In this document: positions 14,566 through 23,100 of the stretch, one piece after another
Numbering within the stretch: the first letter of the stretch is position 1
How the letters are laid out: every line of letters begins with the position of its first letter
NCBI GenBank assembly: GCA_003551865.1
Contig: PUNU01000071.1
Span: forward strand, 1 to 24,736
Length of the DNA stretch: 24,736 bases
Reading direction: 5' to 3'
Source of the DNA: Syntrophomonadaceae bacterium
Lineage (GTDB): Bacteria; Bacillota_D; Dethiobacteria; DTU022
The notes under the pieces: generated by a model
What the model was told of the DNA's origin: nothing
Databases searched by the model: none
Seen by the model: only the letters and a program-made list of their open reading frames with translations
Translations under genes and position numbers: made by a program

Positions 14566-15547
14566 TCGGGTTAATACCATAATCACCGGAACCGGTATTG
14601 CTTTACCGGAAAAAGTCCTTACCAACCATGACCTGGAAAAAATGGTGGCAACCAGTGATGATTGGATTGTTTCCAGGACCGGCATTCGGGAAAGACGAAA
14701 GCTCGAGAAAGGGCTCTCAGGCTCCGACCTCTCGGAGCGGGCTTCACGGGAGGCCCTGCAAAGGGCCGGCCTTAAGGCTTCTGAAATTGATTTGATAGTT
14801 GTGGCGACAGTCACCCCGGATCACCCCACTCCGTCAACAGCGTGTATCCTGCAGGCCAAGCTCGAAGCTTACCGGGCCGCAGCCATGGATCTTTCTGCCG
14901 GCTGCACAGGTTTTATTTATGCCCTGGCCACCGCTCACCAATTTATACGGGGCGGTACCTGTAAAAACGTCCTGGTTGTCGGTGTAGAGGTGTTAACCCG
15001 GTATACCGACTGGGAAGATCGCAGCACCTGTGTCCTGTTTGGAGACGGGGCCGGAGCGGTGGTTCTCCAGGCGACTGAAGAAGAAAGAGGAATGATCAAT
15101 TTTTCGCTGAAAGCGGACGGGCGTGGAGCAGAACTGCTGATTATTCCCGCCGGGGGAAGCGCAATGCCGGCCGGCTCCGAGACTTTGCAAAACAGAATGC
15201 ACTTTATTAAAATGGAGGGCAACGAAATATTCAAGTTTGCCGTCCGGGTGGTGGAGGACATTCTGGTTGAACTGCTGGATGAAGCCGGGTTAAAACCCGG
15301 GGATCTGGACCATCTTTTTCTCCACCAGGCCAACTTAAGAATTATCGAGCATATCCGAAAAAGACTTGGGCTCTCGGAGGAAAAAGTGCCGGTAAACATA
15401 GATCGCTTTGGCAACATGTCATCGGCGACAATTCCCATCGCTGTTCATGAAGAAATAGTGTCGGGGCGTGTGGTCCAGGGTGCCCTGGTAGGCATGGTCG
15501 GTTTTGGAGCCGGCCTGACCTGGGGCGGTCTGCTGATGAGATGGTAG
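14558..15547 (+). CDS. fabH: Beta-ketoacyl-ACP synthase III
   Basis: The 329-residue enzyme starts fatty acid synthesis by condensing an acyl-CoA primer with malonyl-ACP. The catalytic triad is visible: Cys116 in DLSAGCTGFIYALATA, His256 in LFLHQANLRIIEHI and Asn286 in DRFGNMSSATIPIA. The C-terminal GFGAGLTWGGLLMRW is also typical. The start is GTG 14558, inside the last codons of plsX, with GGGGAGG at 14542-14548; the overlap suggests coupled translation. The primer preference (acetyl or branched-chain) cannot be decided by eye. A 118-base gap, without a convincing promoter, separates it from fabD. Confidence 0.96.
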   Translation: MDSRVNTIITGTGIALPEKVLTNHDLEKMVATSDDWIVSRTGIRERRKLEKGLSGSDLSERASREALQRAGLKASEIDLIVVATVTPDHPTPSTACILQAKLEAYRAAAMDLSAGCTGFIYALATAHQFIRGGTCKNVLVVGVEVLTRYTDWEDRSTCVLFGDGAGAVVLQATEEERGMINFSLKADGRGAELLIIPAGGSAMPAGSETLQNRMHFIKMEGNEIFKFAVRVVEDILVELLDEAGLKPGDLDHLFLHQANLRIIEHIRKRLGLSEEKVPVNIDRFGNMSSATIPIAVHEEIVSGRVVQGALVGMVGFGAGLTWGGLLMRW

Positions 15548-15665
15548 CCGGGGCCGTAAGTATAGCCGGCTGAATGCCGGGTTGCAAAATCAGCAAATAA
15601 AAACCTGAACAAACTTAATTGACAGGGTACTGGAAACCTGCGATTGACAAGGAGAACTGTGTTTG

Positions 15666-16589
15666 ATGAAAACCGCTTTTCTTTTCCCCGGCCAGGGAGC
15701 CCAGTATGCGGGTATGGGATATGATTTTTATCAGAGCCATGCCCAGGCCCGATCTGTTTTTGAGCAAACTGAAAAAGTTTTGGGATCCGACTTTTTGGAA
15801 GTAATTTTTTCCGGTCCCGAAGAAAAGCTGCAGCAGACCGAATATACCCAACCGGCCATACTGGCAGTCAGTATGGCTATTTTTCGTGTCCTTGAGGATA
15901 TGGGTTTGAAAGCCTCCGGACTGGCCGGTTTAAGCCTTGGCGAGTACAGCGCCCTGGTTGCCGCCGGATCAATTTCATTTGAAGAAGCGCTGCCCCTGGT
16001 CCAGAAAAGGGGTATTTACATGCAGGAGGCAGTTCCTGCCGGAGAGGGCACCATGGTGGCAATTATGGGTCTCTCTCATGATACGGTAGAGCAAATATGC
16101 CTAAAAGCCCAAAGCAAAGGGCTGGTGGCGCCGGCTAACTACAACTGCCCCGGGCAGATCGTTATTTCCGGCCGCACCCCGGCAGTTAAACTGGCCGTTG
16201 AGCTGGCCGGGAACGCAGGGGCCAAAAAAGTGTCAGAGCTTAAGGTAAGCGCCCCTTTCCACTGTGCCCTGCTTCAGCCGGTGGAGGAGCAACTGGCCCG
16301 GGAGCTGGAAAAGATCACAATCAAAAAGCCTCAAGTCCCCGTGGTTTTTAATGTTACCGCCGCATACAGCGAAGATCCCGGGGAAATAAAAAATAACCTG
16401 ATCAAACAGGCAAGCAGCCCGATTTTATGGGAACAGTCCGTCCACACTCTGCTCGATTCGGGAATTGATACCTTTATTGGACTTGGCCCGGGCACTTCCC
16501 TGGTCCGCCTGATGAAAAGAATCGCCCCGGAAAAAACAGCTTATGCCGTTAAGGACACCGCCTCGGCGGAAAAGATTAATAAATCCTAA
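15666..16589 (+). CDS. fabD: Malonyl-CoA:ACP transacylase
   Basis: The protein has about 307 residues. It moves the malonyl group from CoA to ACP. MKTAFLFPGQGAQYAGMG is the classic N-terminus. The nucleophile is Ser90 in GLSLGEYSALVAAG, and the partner His199 lies in SAPFHCALLQP. The substrate carboxylate-binding arginine is in QKRGIYMQEA. The start may be ATG 15666 or the preceding TTG 15663; AAGGAG at 15649-15654 is 11 or 8 bases away. The neighbouring fabH and fabG place it in the fatty acid elongation operon. Confidence 0.96.
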   Translation: MKTAFLFPGQGAQYAGMGYDFYQSHAQARSVFEQTEKVLGSDFLEVIFSGPEEKLQQTEYTQPAILAVSMAIFRVLEDMGLKASGLAGLSLGEYSALVAAGSISFEEALPLVQKRGIYMQEAVPAGEGTMVAIMGLSHDTVEQICLKAQSKGLVAPANYNCPGQIVISGRTPAVKLAVELAGNAGAKKVSELKVSAPFHCALLQPVEEQLARELEKITIKKPQVPVVFNVTAAYSEDPGEIKNNLIKQASSPILWEQSVHTLLDSGIDTFIGLGPGTSLVRLMKRIAPEKTAYAVKDTASAEKINKS

Positions 16590-16622
16590 CTGCAGGTGCG
16601 GCAGTGGGGGGAGGTGTAGATC

Positions 16623-17366
16623 TTGAATTTGGAAGGCAAGACTGCGGTTGTTACCGGTGCCTCAAGAGGTATTGGCCGGGCGACGGCCCTGGCCCTGGCC
16701 GGCGCCGGAGCGTCGGTGGTCGTCAACTACACGCAAAATGAGCCTGCTGCTTTGGAGGTAAAGAGTTTAATTGAAGAAGGCGGCGGCTCGGCCATTGTAG
16801 GCAAAGCCGATGTCTCAGACTACAGCCAGTGTAAAGATCTGGTGCAGGGCGCTATTGATCATTTCAAGAGAATTGATATACTAATTAATAATGCCGGCAT
16901 TACCCGTGACAACCTGCTGGCCCGCATGAAAATGGAGGACTGGCAGGAAGTAATCGACACAAACCTTAACGGTGTTTATAACTGCTGTAAAGCGGCAATC
17001 AGGCCTTTATTAAAGCAGAAAAGCGGCGGCCGGATCATTAACGTTGCCTCTGTTTCCGGCATCTACGGCAACAGCGGCCAGGCCAACTATGCGGCGGCCA
17101 AAGGCGGGGTAATTGCTTTTACCCGCACTCTGGCCAAGGAACTTGGCTCACGGGGCATAACTGTTAATGCGGTTGCTCCCGGTTTCATTGAAAGTGAAAT
17201 GACCGCTGTTCTTTCCGAACAGGTCAAAGAAGAAATCCTTTCCCGGATCGCCCTGGGGAGGCTTGGTCGGCCGGAAGATGTTGCCGAGGTAATTCTATTT
17301 CTTGCTTCATCCGCAAATTACGTCACCGGACAGGTAATTGCGGTAGACGGCAGCATGTCATTGTAA
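16623..17366 (+). CDS. fabG: 3-oxoacyl-ACP reductase
   Basis: The 247-residue short-chain dehydrogenase reduces 3-oxoacyl-ACP with NADPH in the first reductive step of elongation. It shows the cofactor motif TGASRGIG (11-18), the NNAG motif (89-92), catalytic Ser143 in VASVSGIYGN and the Tyr156-x3-Lys160 pair in NYAAAKGG. The C-terminus VTGQVIAVDGSMSL is typical of FabG. The start is TTG 16623 after an unusually G-rich ribosome binding site (GGGAGGTG, 16608-16615). SDR proteins are a broad family, but the position between fabD and acpP makes FabG secure. Confidence 0.95.
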   Translation: MNLEGKTAVVTGASRGIGRATALALAGAGASVVVNYTQNEPAALEVKSLIEEGGGSAIVGKADVSDYSQCKDLVQGAIDHFKRIDILINNAGITRDNLLARMKMEDWQEVIDTNLNGVYNCCKAAIRPLLKQKSGGRIINVASVSGIYGNSGQANYAAAKGGVIAFTRTLAKELGSRGITVNAVAPGFIESEMTAVLSEQVKEEILSRIALGRLGRPEDVAEVILFLASSANYVTGQVIAVDGSMSL

Positions 17367-17398
17367 AAACGATGCAACGATGCCCTGATCATTCAACA

Positions 17399-17471
17399 TT
17401 TAACAGTACCGGTTAAAAAATTATTTGTGCGCAGGAACAATGTTAACCCTGGAATAAATATGTAATAAGAT
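17399..17471 (+). promoter_or_regulatory. Candidate operator and weak promoter before acpP
   Basis: The 186 bases between fabG and acpP hold no gene. TTTAAC (17399-17404) and GTTAAA (17412-17417) are an inverted repeat around AGTACCG. Downstream, TTAACC (17443-17448) and TAAGAT (17466-17471), 17 bases apart, match the sigma-A consensus at 4 of 6 each. A separate acpP promoter would suit the high demand for ACP. Both calls are tentative. Confidence 0.3.
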
Positions 17472-17552
17472 AAACGGTATTTTGTCATGAGATTAGGTTG
17501 AGCCGTTAAATACAGCAATGAATAAAATACACAGCAAGGAGGAGGTGTGCCT

Positions 17553-17780
17553 GTGAGTATTGAAGCCAAAGTCAAATCAATTATTGCCGATCAGCTTGAA
17601 ATAGCGCAGGAAAAACTGGCGATGGAAACAACTTTTGAAGATATCGACGCAGACTCACTCGATGTCGTGGAGTTGGTCATGGCCCTCGAGGAGGAATTTG
17701 ATCTGGAAATTTCCGATCAGGAAATCGAAAACATCAAAGCGGTCGGTGATGTGGTTAAGTTTATAGAATCCAGGTCTTAA
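17553..17780 (+). CDS. acpP: Acyl carrier protein
   Basis: This 75-residue acidic protein carries growing acyl chains on 4'-phosphopantetheine. The attachment site is Ser35 in the [18 protein letters not shown] motif. The four-helix pattern and the C-terminal [12 protein letters not shown] are typical. I choose GTG 17553 because GGAGGAGG (17538-17545) is seven bases upstream; the earlier in-frame GTG 17547 is only one base away. It lies between fabG and fabF as in many Firmicutes. No holo-ACP synthase gene is in the window. Confidence 0.96.
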   Translation: MSIEAKVKSIIADQLEIAQEKLAMETTFEDIDADSLDVVELVMALEEEFDLEISDQEIENIKAVGDVVKFIESRS

Positions 17781-17801
17781 TATTTAGCCAGGGGTGTAGC
17801 T

Positions 17802-19037
17802 GTGAGTAAAGTTGTAGTCACCGGTATTGGAGTATTATCTCCTATTGGCCTGAACAAAGGCGAATTCTGGGCCAGCCTGGCCGCGGGCAAAAGCGGTATT
17901 TCAGCGGTGGAAAGTTTCGATGTCAGTCAATACCCGTCACAAATAGCCGGTGAAATTAAGGATTTTGACCCCGCCGGGTATATGGACAAGCGGGAGGCAA
18001 AAAAAGTCGATCGGTTTACCCACCTGGGGGTTGCCGCCGCTTTGCAGGCCTGGGATGATGCCGGTCTGGAGAGCGCAGATGTCGACAGGGAAAAAATTGG
18101 TGTTTTGATCGGTTCGGGCATCGGCGGCATCCAGACTATTGAGCAGCAGTTGAAAGTGTTGTTTGAAAAAGGGCCCCGCCGGGTGAGCCCCTTTTTGGTC
18201 CCGGCCATGATAGCCAATATGGCTTCCGGCTATGTTTCTATGCTTCTAAATTTAAAAGGCCCCAACTCGACTGTTGTTACCGCCTGCGCCACCTCGACCC
18301 ATGCGGTTGGTGATGCCTGCCATATTATCAAGCGCGGCGATGCTGAAATTATGCTGGCCGGCGGCGCCGAGGCGACGATAAGCGACCTGGCATTTTCCGG
18401 TTTTTGCGCCGCCCGTGCGCTTTCCACCCGCAACGATCAACCCGCTAAAGCATCGAGGCCCTTTGATAAGGAGCGGGATGGGTTTGTGATCGGAGAGGGG
18501 GCCGGAGTGGTAGTTTTGGAAACCCTGGAACATGCCCGGGCAAGAGGAGCTGTTATTTATGGCGAAATAGCCGGTTACGGTATGTCGGGAGACGCCTACC
18601 ATATGACCGCTCCCGATCCCCAAGGGCAAGGAGCATTGTTAAGCATGCAGCGGGCCCTGGACAGCGCCGGGGTTCGCCCTGAAGAGATCGACTACATCAA
18701 CGCTCACGGTACTTCAACTGAATACAACGACAAAATTGAGACACTGGCGATAAAGAGGCTCTTTGGTGATCACGCCTATAAAATGGCTGTCAGCTCCACC
18801 AAATCAATGATTGGGCACCTCCTCGGGGCCGCCGGTGTGGTAGAATTAATTGCAACTCTCCTGAGTATGGGCAATCAGGTTGTCCATCCAACCATTAACT
18901 ACGAACACCCCGATCAGGAATGTGATCTCAACTATGTGCCCAATAAGGCCGTGGAAAGAAAAGTGGACCTGGCCATATCCAACTCTTTTGGCTTTGGTGG
19001 GACTAATGGAACCCTAACCGTAAAACGCCTGTCTTGA
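17802..19037 (+). CDS. fabF: Beta-ketoacyl-ACP synthase II
   Basis: The 411-residue condensing enzyme extends acyl-ACP with malonyl-ACP. The Cys-His-His triad is Cys162 in VVTACATSTHAVGDA, His302 in INAHGTSTEYND and His339 in KSMIGHLLGAAGVVE. The C-terminal SNSFGFGGTNG loop is present. The length and motifs fit FabF rather than FabB. GTG 17802 follows AGGGG at 17790-17794, and acpP ends 21 bases earlier. fabZ, fabI/fabK and acc genes are not in this window and must lie elsewhere. Confidence 0.96.
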   Translation: MSKVVVTGIGVLSPIGLNKGEFWASLAAGKSGISAVESFDVSQYPSQIAGEIKDFDPAGYMDKREAKKVDRFTHLGVAAALQAWDDAGLESADVDREKIGVLIGSGIGGIQTIEQQLKVLFEKGPRRVSPFLVPAMIANMASGYVSMLLNLKGPNSTVVTACATSTHAVGDACHIIKRGDAEIMLAGGAEATISDLAFSGFCAARALSTRNDQPAKASRPFDKERDGFVIGEGAGVVVLETLEHARARGAVIYGEIAGYGMSGDAYHMTAPDPQGQGALLSMQRALDSAGVRPEEIDYINAHGTSTEYNDKIETLAIKRLFGDHAYKMAVSSTKSMIGHLLGAAGVVELIATLLSMGNQVVHPTINYEHPDQECDLNYVPNKAVERKVDLAISNSFGFGGTNGTLTVKRLS

Positions 19038-19063
19038 AGCAGTGAAAAAATGAGGACTAAAAA

Positions 19064-19759
19064 ATGCAGGATCTGGAAAGAGTAAAGCAGTTCCTTGATA
19101 TTACCGGGTGGGAAGTTAAGGATATAAGATTGTATGAGCAGGCGCTGACCCATACATCCTTTGCTCACGAAAAAGGATTCAACTGCAATCATAACGAACG
19201 CCTGGAATTTTTAGGAGACGCAGTTTTGGAACTGATCATCAGCGACTACCTATATTACACTTTCCCCCACCTGCCCGAAGGCAAACTGACCAAACTGCGG
19301 GCGGATTTGGTTTGTGAAGCTTCGCTGGCCCGCCTGGCTTTTGCACTTAACCTGAGTGATTATCTTCGGCTGGGCAAAGGGGAGATAGCTACCGGGGGCT
19401 TCAGCCGTCCCGCACTTTTAGCCGATACAGTGGAAGCCTTAATCGGGGCGCTTTACCTCGATCTCGGTTTGGAACAGTGCAGGGATTACGTATTGGATCT
19501 CTACCGGCCCATTCTGCGCGAACTAAAGGAGGGAGTCCTGCGCCGTGATTTTAAAACCCTGCTTCAGGAATATTCACAGTCTCGCTTTGCCATAACGCCC
19601 GTTTACCGCATTGTTCATGAAAGCGGGCCCGATCATGAAAAAGTATTTGAAGCCGAAGTTCTTCTGAATTCTGAGCATGTTGGCTACGGCCGGGGGCGCA
19701 GTAAAAAAGAGGCTGAACAGGCTGCGGCAAAAGAAGCCTGGAATAAACTCACCCCTTGA
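19064..19759 (+). CDS. rnc: Ribonuclease III
   Basis: The 231-residue enzyme cleaves double-stranded RNA in rRNA maturation and mRNA turnover. The signature HNERLEFLGDAVLELIISDYL carries metal ligands Glu48 and Asp52; Asp121 and Glu124 in LADTVEALIGALYLD complete the site. The C-terminal dsRNA-binding domain (about 161-229) shows DFKTLLQEYSQ and GRGRSKKEAEQAAAKEAW. The start is ATG 19064 with TGAGGA at 19051-19056. It follows fabF by 26 bases and probably belongs to the same transcript. rnc-smc-ftsY adjacency is conserved in Firmicutes. Confidence 0.97.
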   Translation: MQDLERVKQFLDITGWEVKDIRLYEQALTHTSFAHEKGFNCNHNERLEFLGDAVLELIISDYLYYTFPHLPEGKLTKLRADLVCEASLARLAFALNLSDYLRLGKGEIATGGFSRPALLADTVEALIGALYLDLGLEQCRDYVLDLYRPILRELKEGVLRRDFKTLLQEYSQSRFAITPVYRIVHESGPDHEKVFEAEVLLNSEHVGYGRGRSKKEAEQAAAKEAWNKLTP

Positions 19760-19810
19760 TTAAGAAAGTCTTGGTCCATTATTATTAACGGAGGAGCTGA
19801 ATAAATAACC

Positions 19811-20071
19811 ATGGAAACATTAAAAGTCTCAGCAAATTCACGGACTAAAAATTTAGCCGGAGCGCTGGCGGCAGTAATCAGAAATGAGGGGAAAGTTGAA
19901 CTGCAGGCGATAGGGGCCGGTGCGGTAAACCAGGCCATTAAAGCTATCGCCGTTGCCAGGGGCTATGTGGCGCCCAACGGTATAGACCTTGTTTTTACGC
20001 CTTCTTTTGTCGAAATCATGATTAATGATGAAGAGCGGACCGCCATTAAATTTACGGTGGAATCGCGCTGA
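19811..20071 (+). CDS. spoVS: Stage V sporulation protein S
   Basis: The 86-residue protein matches SpoVS: METLKVSANSRTKNLAGALA, then GKVELQAIGAGAVNQAIKAIAVARGYVAPNG and FTPSFVEIMINDEERTAIKF. The family forms a small Alba-like fold and in B. subtilis affects septation, spore coat and cortex formation. It also occurs in some non-sporulating lineages, so it supports but does not prove sporulation. The start must be ATG 19811, because an in-frame TAA lies at 19802. GGAGGAG (19790-19796) is 14 bases upstream, an unusually long spacing. Its place between rnc and smc differs from B. subtilis. Confidence 0.93.
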   Translation: METLKVSANSRTKNLAGALAAVIRNEGKVELQAIGAGAVNQAIKAIAVARGYVAPNGIDLVFTPSFVEIMINDEERTAIKFTVESR

Positions 20072-20077
20072 TTCCAC
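20057..20077 (+). other. Hairpin spanning the spoVS stop codon
   Basis: GTGGAATC (20057-20064) pairs with GATTCCAC (20070-20077), an 8 bp perfect stem with a five-base loop. The stop codon TGA (20069-20071) lies at the loop-stem junction. No U-tract follows. Confidence 0.6.
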
Positions 20078-20098
20078 GGTATATTTAACAGTTGTGCA

Positions 20099-20123
20099 GG
20101 CCTGCCTTTTTATGCGGCAGGCT
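20099..20123 (+). other. Hairpin in the spoVS-smc gap
   Basis: GCCTGCC (20100-20106) pairs with GGCAGGC (20116-20122), and a G-U pair extends the stem. The loop is T-rich and only AATTATT follows. It could be a weak terminator or a processing site. smc begins 36 bases later, so read-through seems necessary unless smc has its own promoter, which I do not see. Confidence 0.45.
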
Positions 20124-20158
20124 AATTATTGAGATTGTCAAGCAGGGAGCCTGGTTTA

Positions 20159-23100
20159 GTGTATCTCAAGAGAATGGAACTTTTTGGTTTTAAATCTTTT
20201 GCCGAAAAGACCGAACTGGTTTTTAGTCCGGGCATTGCCGCCGTAATTGGGCCCAATGGTTGTGGTAAAAGCAACCTTGTCGATGCCGTCCGTTGGGCTC
20301 TGGGTGAGCAGAGCGTTAAATCCCTGCGCGGCAACCGTATGGAAGAAGTGATATTTTCCGGCAGTGAAAACCGAAAGCCCTTAAATTTTGCCGAAGTCTC
20401 ACTTACTTTTACCGATGCCGACGAGTTTCTTAACCTTGATTATGACGAGGTAACCATCACCAGGCGTCTTTTCCGCAGTGGAGAAAGTGAATACTACATC
20501 AATAAATCTCCCTGCCGGTTAAAAGATATTACCGAAATGTTTTTGGATACCGGTCTGGGCAAAGAGGTTTACTCTGTCATCGGCCAGGGGCGGGTGGATG
20601 AAATTATCAACAGCCGCCCCGAAGAGCGCAGGGAAATATTTGAAGAAGCGGCGGGTATTTTCAAGTACAAACTGCGCAAACGAGAAGCCCAGAGGCGCCT
20701 CGAAGAGACCAGAGAAAATCTGATCAGGGTCCAGGATCTGATCTTCGAGCTGGAAACCCAGATTGAACCCCTGCGGGAACAGGCTGAAGTGACCAGGCAG
20801 TACCGGGAATTGAAGCAAAAGATCGACAATGAAGAAAAGAAACTGCTTTCCTACCGCCTGACCCGTTCGCGTGAACAGCTGGAAAAGATTAACCGGCAGC
20901 TGCAGACGGTAAGCGACAACCTGGTATCCGCTGCAGCCCGGGGAGGCAAACACGAAAAAGAGGTTCAGGAGTTAAAACAAAATCTGCAGGACCAACAGGC
21001 CCATAAAAGCGAGCTGGAGCAAAAGCTAAACCGGCTTTCCAGCACCCTGGAACAGCAGGAAAGCGAGCTGAGGGTCCTGCAGGAAAGGGAGACCCGTTTT
21101 AACGAGCAGCTTGAACAGAACCGTACGCGGGTTGAAAAACTTGACTTGATGATGGAAGAGCAGCACAGGCAGAAGAGCGGGGCGGAGGAAGATCTAAAGC
21201 AGAGAAAGAAAGAACTGGAAGAGCTTAATGAACAGCTGGAACAGCTGCGTGAGGAACTGGCCGAGCACGAAGACAGCCCCCTGGCGGAGGAGGTTGAAAA
21301 ACAGCAGGAAAAAATATACCAGGCCGCTGCCCGTAAGGAAGCGGCCATATCCACCATAGAAGAACTTAACCGGCGCCTGGAGAGGATCGGGGCCCAAAAG
21401 AAGGTCTTGCAGGATGAAATAAACGATCTGCAGGGCAACCTGACGCAGGCCCAAGAAACCACCGCTTCACTGGAGGGAGAAATTGAAGATCTCGAAAAGG
21501 AACTTGTCTCAGCCGAAGGATTAGAAAAAAGCGAGATCGAAAACGAAGAAAAAGCGAGGCGGGAGCTTGAAAAACTGACCAGGGAAGAGCAGGAGAAGAA
21601 AGAAGAGCTCTACGGGGTAAACAGCCGCCTAAGCCTGCTTAAGGAGCAGGATTCGGCTTTAACCGGTTATTACCGCGGCGTAAAAGAGATCATGCAGGCC
21701 CGCTCAAAATTGCCGGGAATCATTGGCCCGGTAGCCGATATCATTTCGGTTGATGAAAAATATATCCAGGCCGTCGAGTCGGCGCTTGGTGCAGCCCTGC
21801 AGTACCTGGTAGCAGAATCCGAAAAGGATGTCCACAGGGCTATTGCATTTTTAAAAGAAAACAACCGGGGCTGGGCCACTTTCCTGCCTCTCGACATTCT
21901 CCACCAATCTGCCGACCCCCTGTCCCGCCACGGCGGTTGGGATGAGCTCGAGGGCGTTATTGACAGGGCTTCAAACCTGGTCAAGGCCGACCGGGCTTAC
22001 CGGAAGGTGATTGACTACCTGATGTCTTCAATCCTGGTTTGCCACGGCCTTGAGCACGCATCTAAGGCGGCCCGGTTTATAAAACACAGCTGCCGGGTAG
22101 TGACCCTGCAAGGCGAAATGATCAACCCCGGGGGAGTGATCCGCGGGGGAAGCCTGCCCGGGCGGAATGCCGGAATGCCCCTGGGTAGAAGAAAAGAAAT
22201 AGAAAAATTAACCGCCAGGCAGGCCGAACTGGAAAAAGCTCGCGCTGAAGCCGCCTCTAAAGTGGAAGAGGCCAAAAACAGGCTGGCGGCACAGCAGAAG
22301 CAAGTTGAAGAAGCAGCCGGACAAAGGCGGCGCTTTGCCGGGCAGCTGGAAGAAATACAGAAAAAAGCCGAGGCACAAAGGCGGGAACAGGAGAATTGCC
22401 ATGCTCGTCTTAAGGCAGGCGAAAAGACAAAAAGAGAGCTGGATAACGAGGAGTCGGACATTAACCGTCGCATGAGTTCATTACAGCAGGAAATCGATGA
22501 AGCGGAAAATGAAATTGCCAGGCTGGAAAACGAGCTTGCCGGCAAAAAAGAAGACTACCGCCATTTTCTTAACGAAAAGAAAAACCTGGAGCACAAAATA
22601 ACCGAAACCCTGATCAAGATAAGCTCTTACCGGGAACAACGCGATGCCCTGCAAGCCCGGATCAAGGTAATCGAAGACAACATTAACAAGCCGGCTGCCG
22701 AAAAACAGGAGAAACAGCAGGAAGACGAGCGGTTTAAAAATGAGCTGGCTGAAAACAGGGAAGCACAGGAATCTACTAAAACCAGGATTGAAGAGCTTAA
22801 CGAAGAAAAGGCCGCTTTGCTCAATGAACTGGAAAACACAAACAGCCGGGTCAACGAGTTTGAAGCGGAGCTGCTCGACCTTGAAGAGCAGGACAAACGC
22901 CGTCAGAGCCAGGTCGCCCGCCAGGAGAAGAGAGAAAAGAACCTGTCTGTGGAGCAAACCAGGCTGCAGACAGAAATCAACTACCAGGAGATGCGCTTCA
23001 GGGAACTCTTCCAAAGCCTTGAGCCGGCTGAACTGGATGATGATTTTGACCCGGAAGAATGCCGGACACAGGTTGAAAATTTAAAAGAAGATCTTGAAGA

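Noticed and set aside
15619..15647. TTGACA upstream of fabD as a promoter.
   Set aside because: The sequence at -10 distance (GATTGA) is a poor match.
17498..17528. TTGAGC with TAAAAT 19 bases downstream, before acpP.
   Set aside because: The spacing is too long and the implied start nearly meets the ribosome binding site.
19756..19785. TTGATT and TATTAT 18 bases apart, a possible spoVS promoter.
   Set aside because: The transcript would begin inside the GGAGGAG at 19790-19796 and lose the ribosome binding site.
19796..19804. GCTGAATAA resembling a sigma-H -10 element before spoVS.
   Set aside because: No AGGA-type -35 box is found at the needed distance, and the site overlaps the ribosome binding region.
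22481..23014. Long, very hydrophobic minus-strand frames opposite the smc coiled coil.
   Set aside because: Glu/Lys-rich coiled-coil codons read in antisense as Phe/Leu/Ser-rich peptides, a known artefact.
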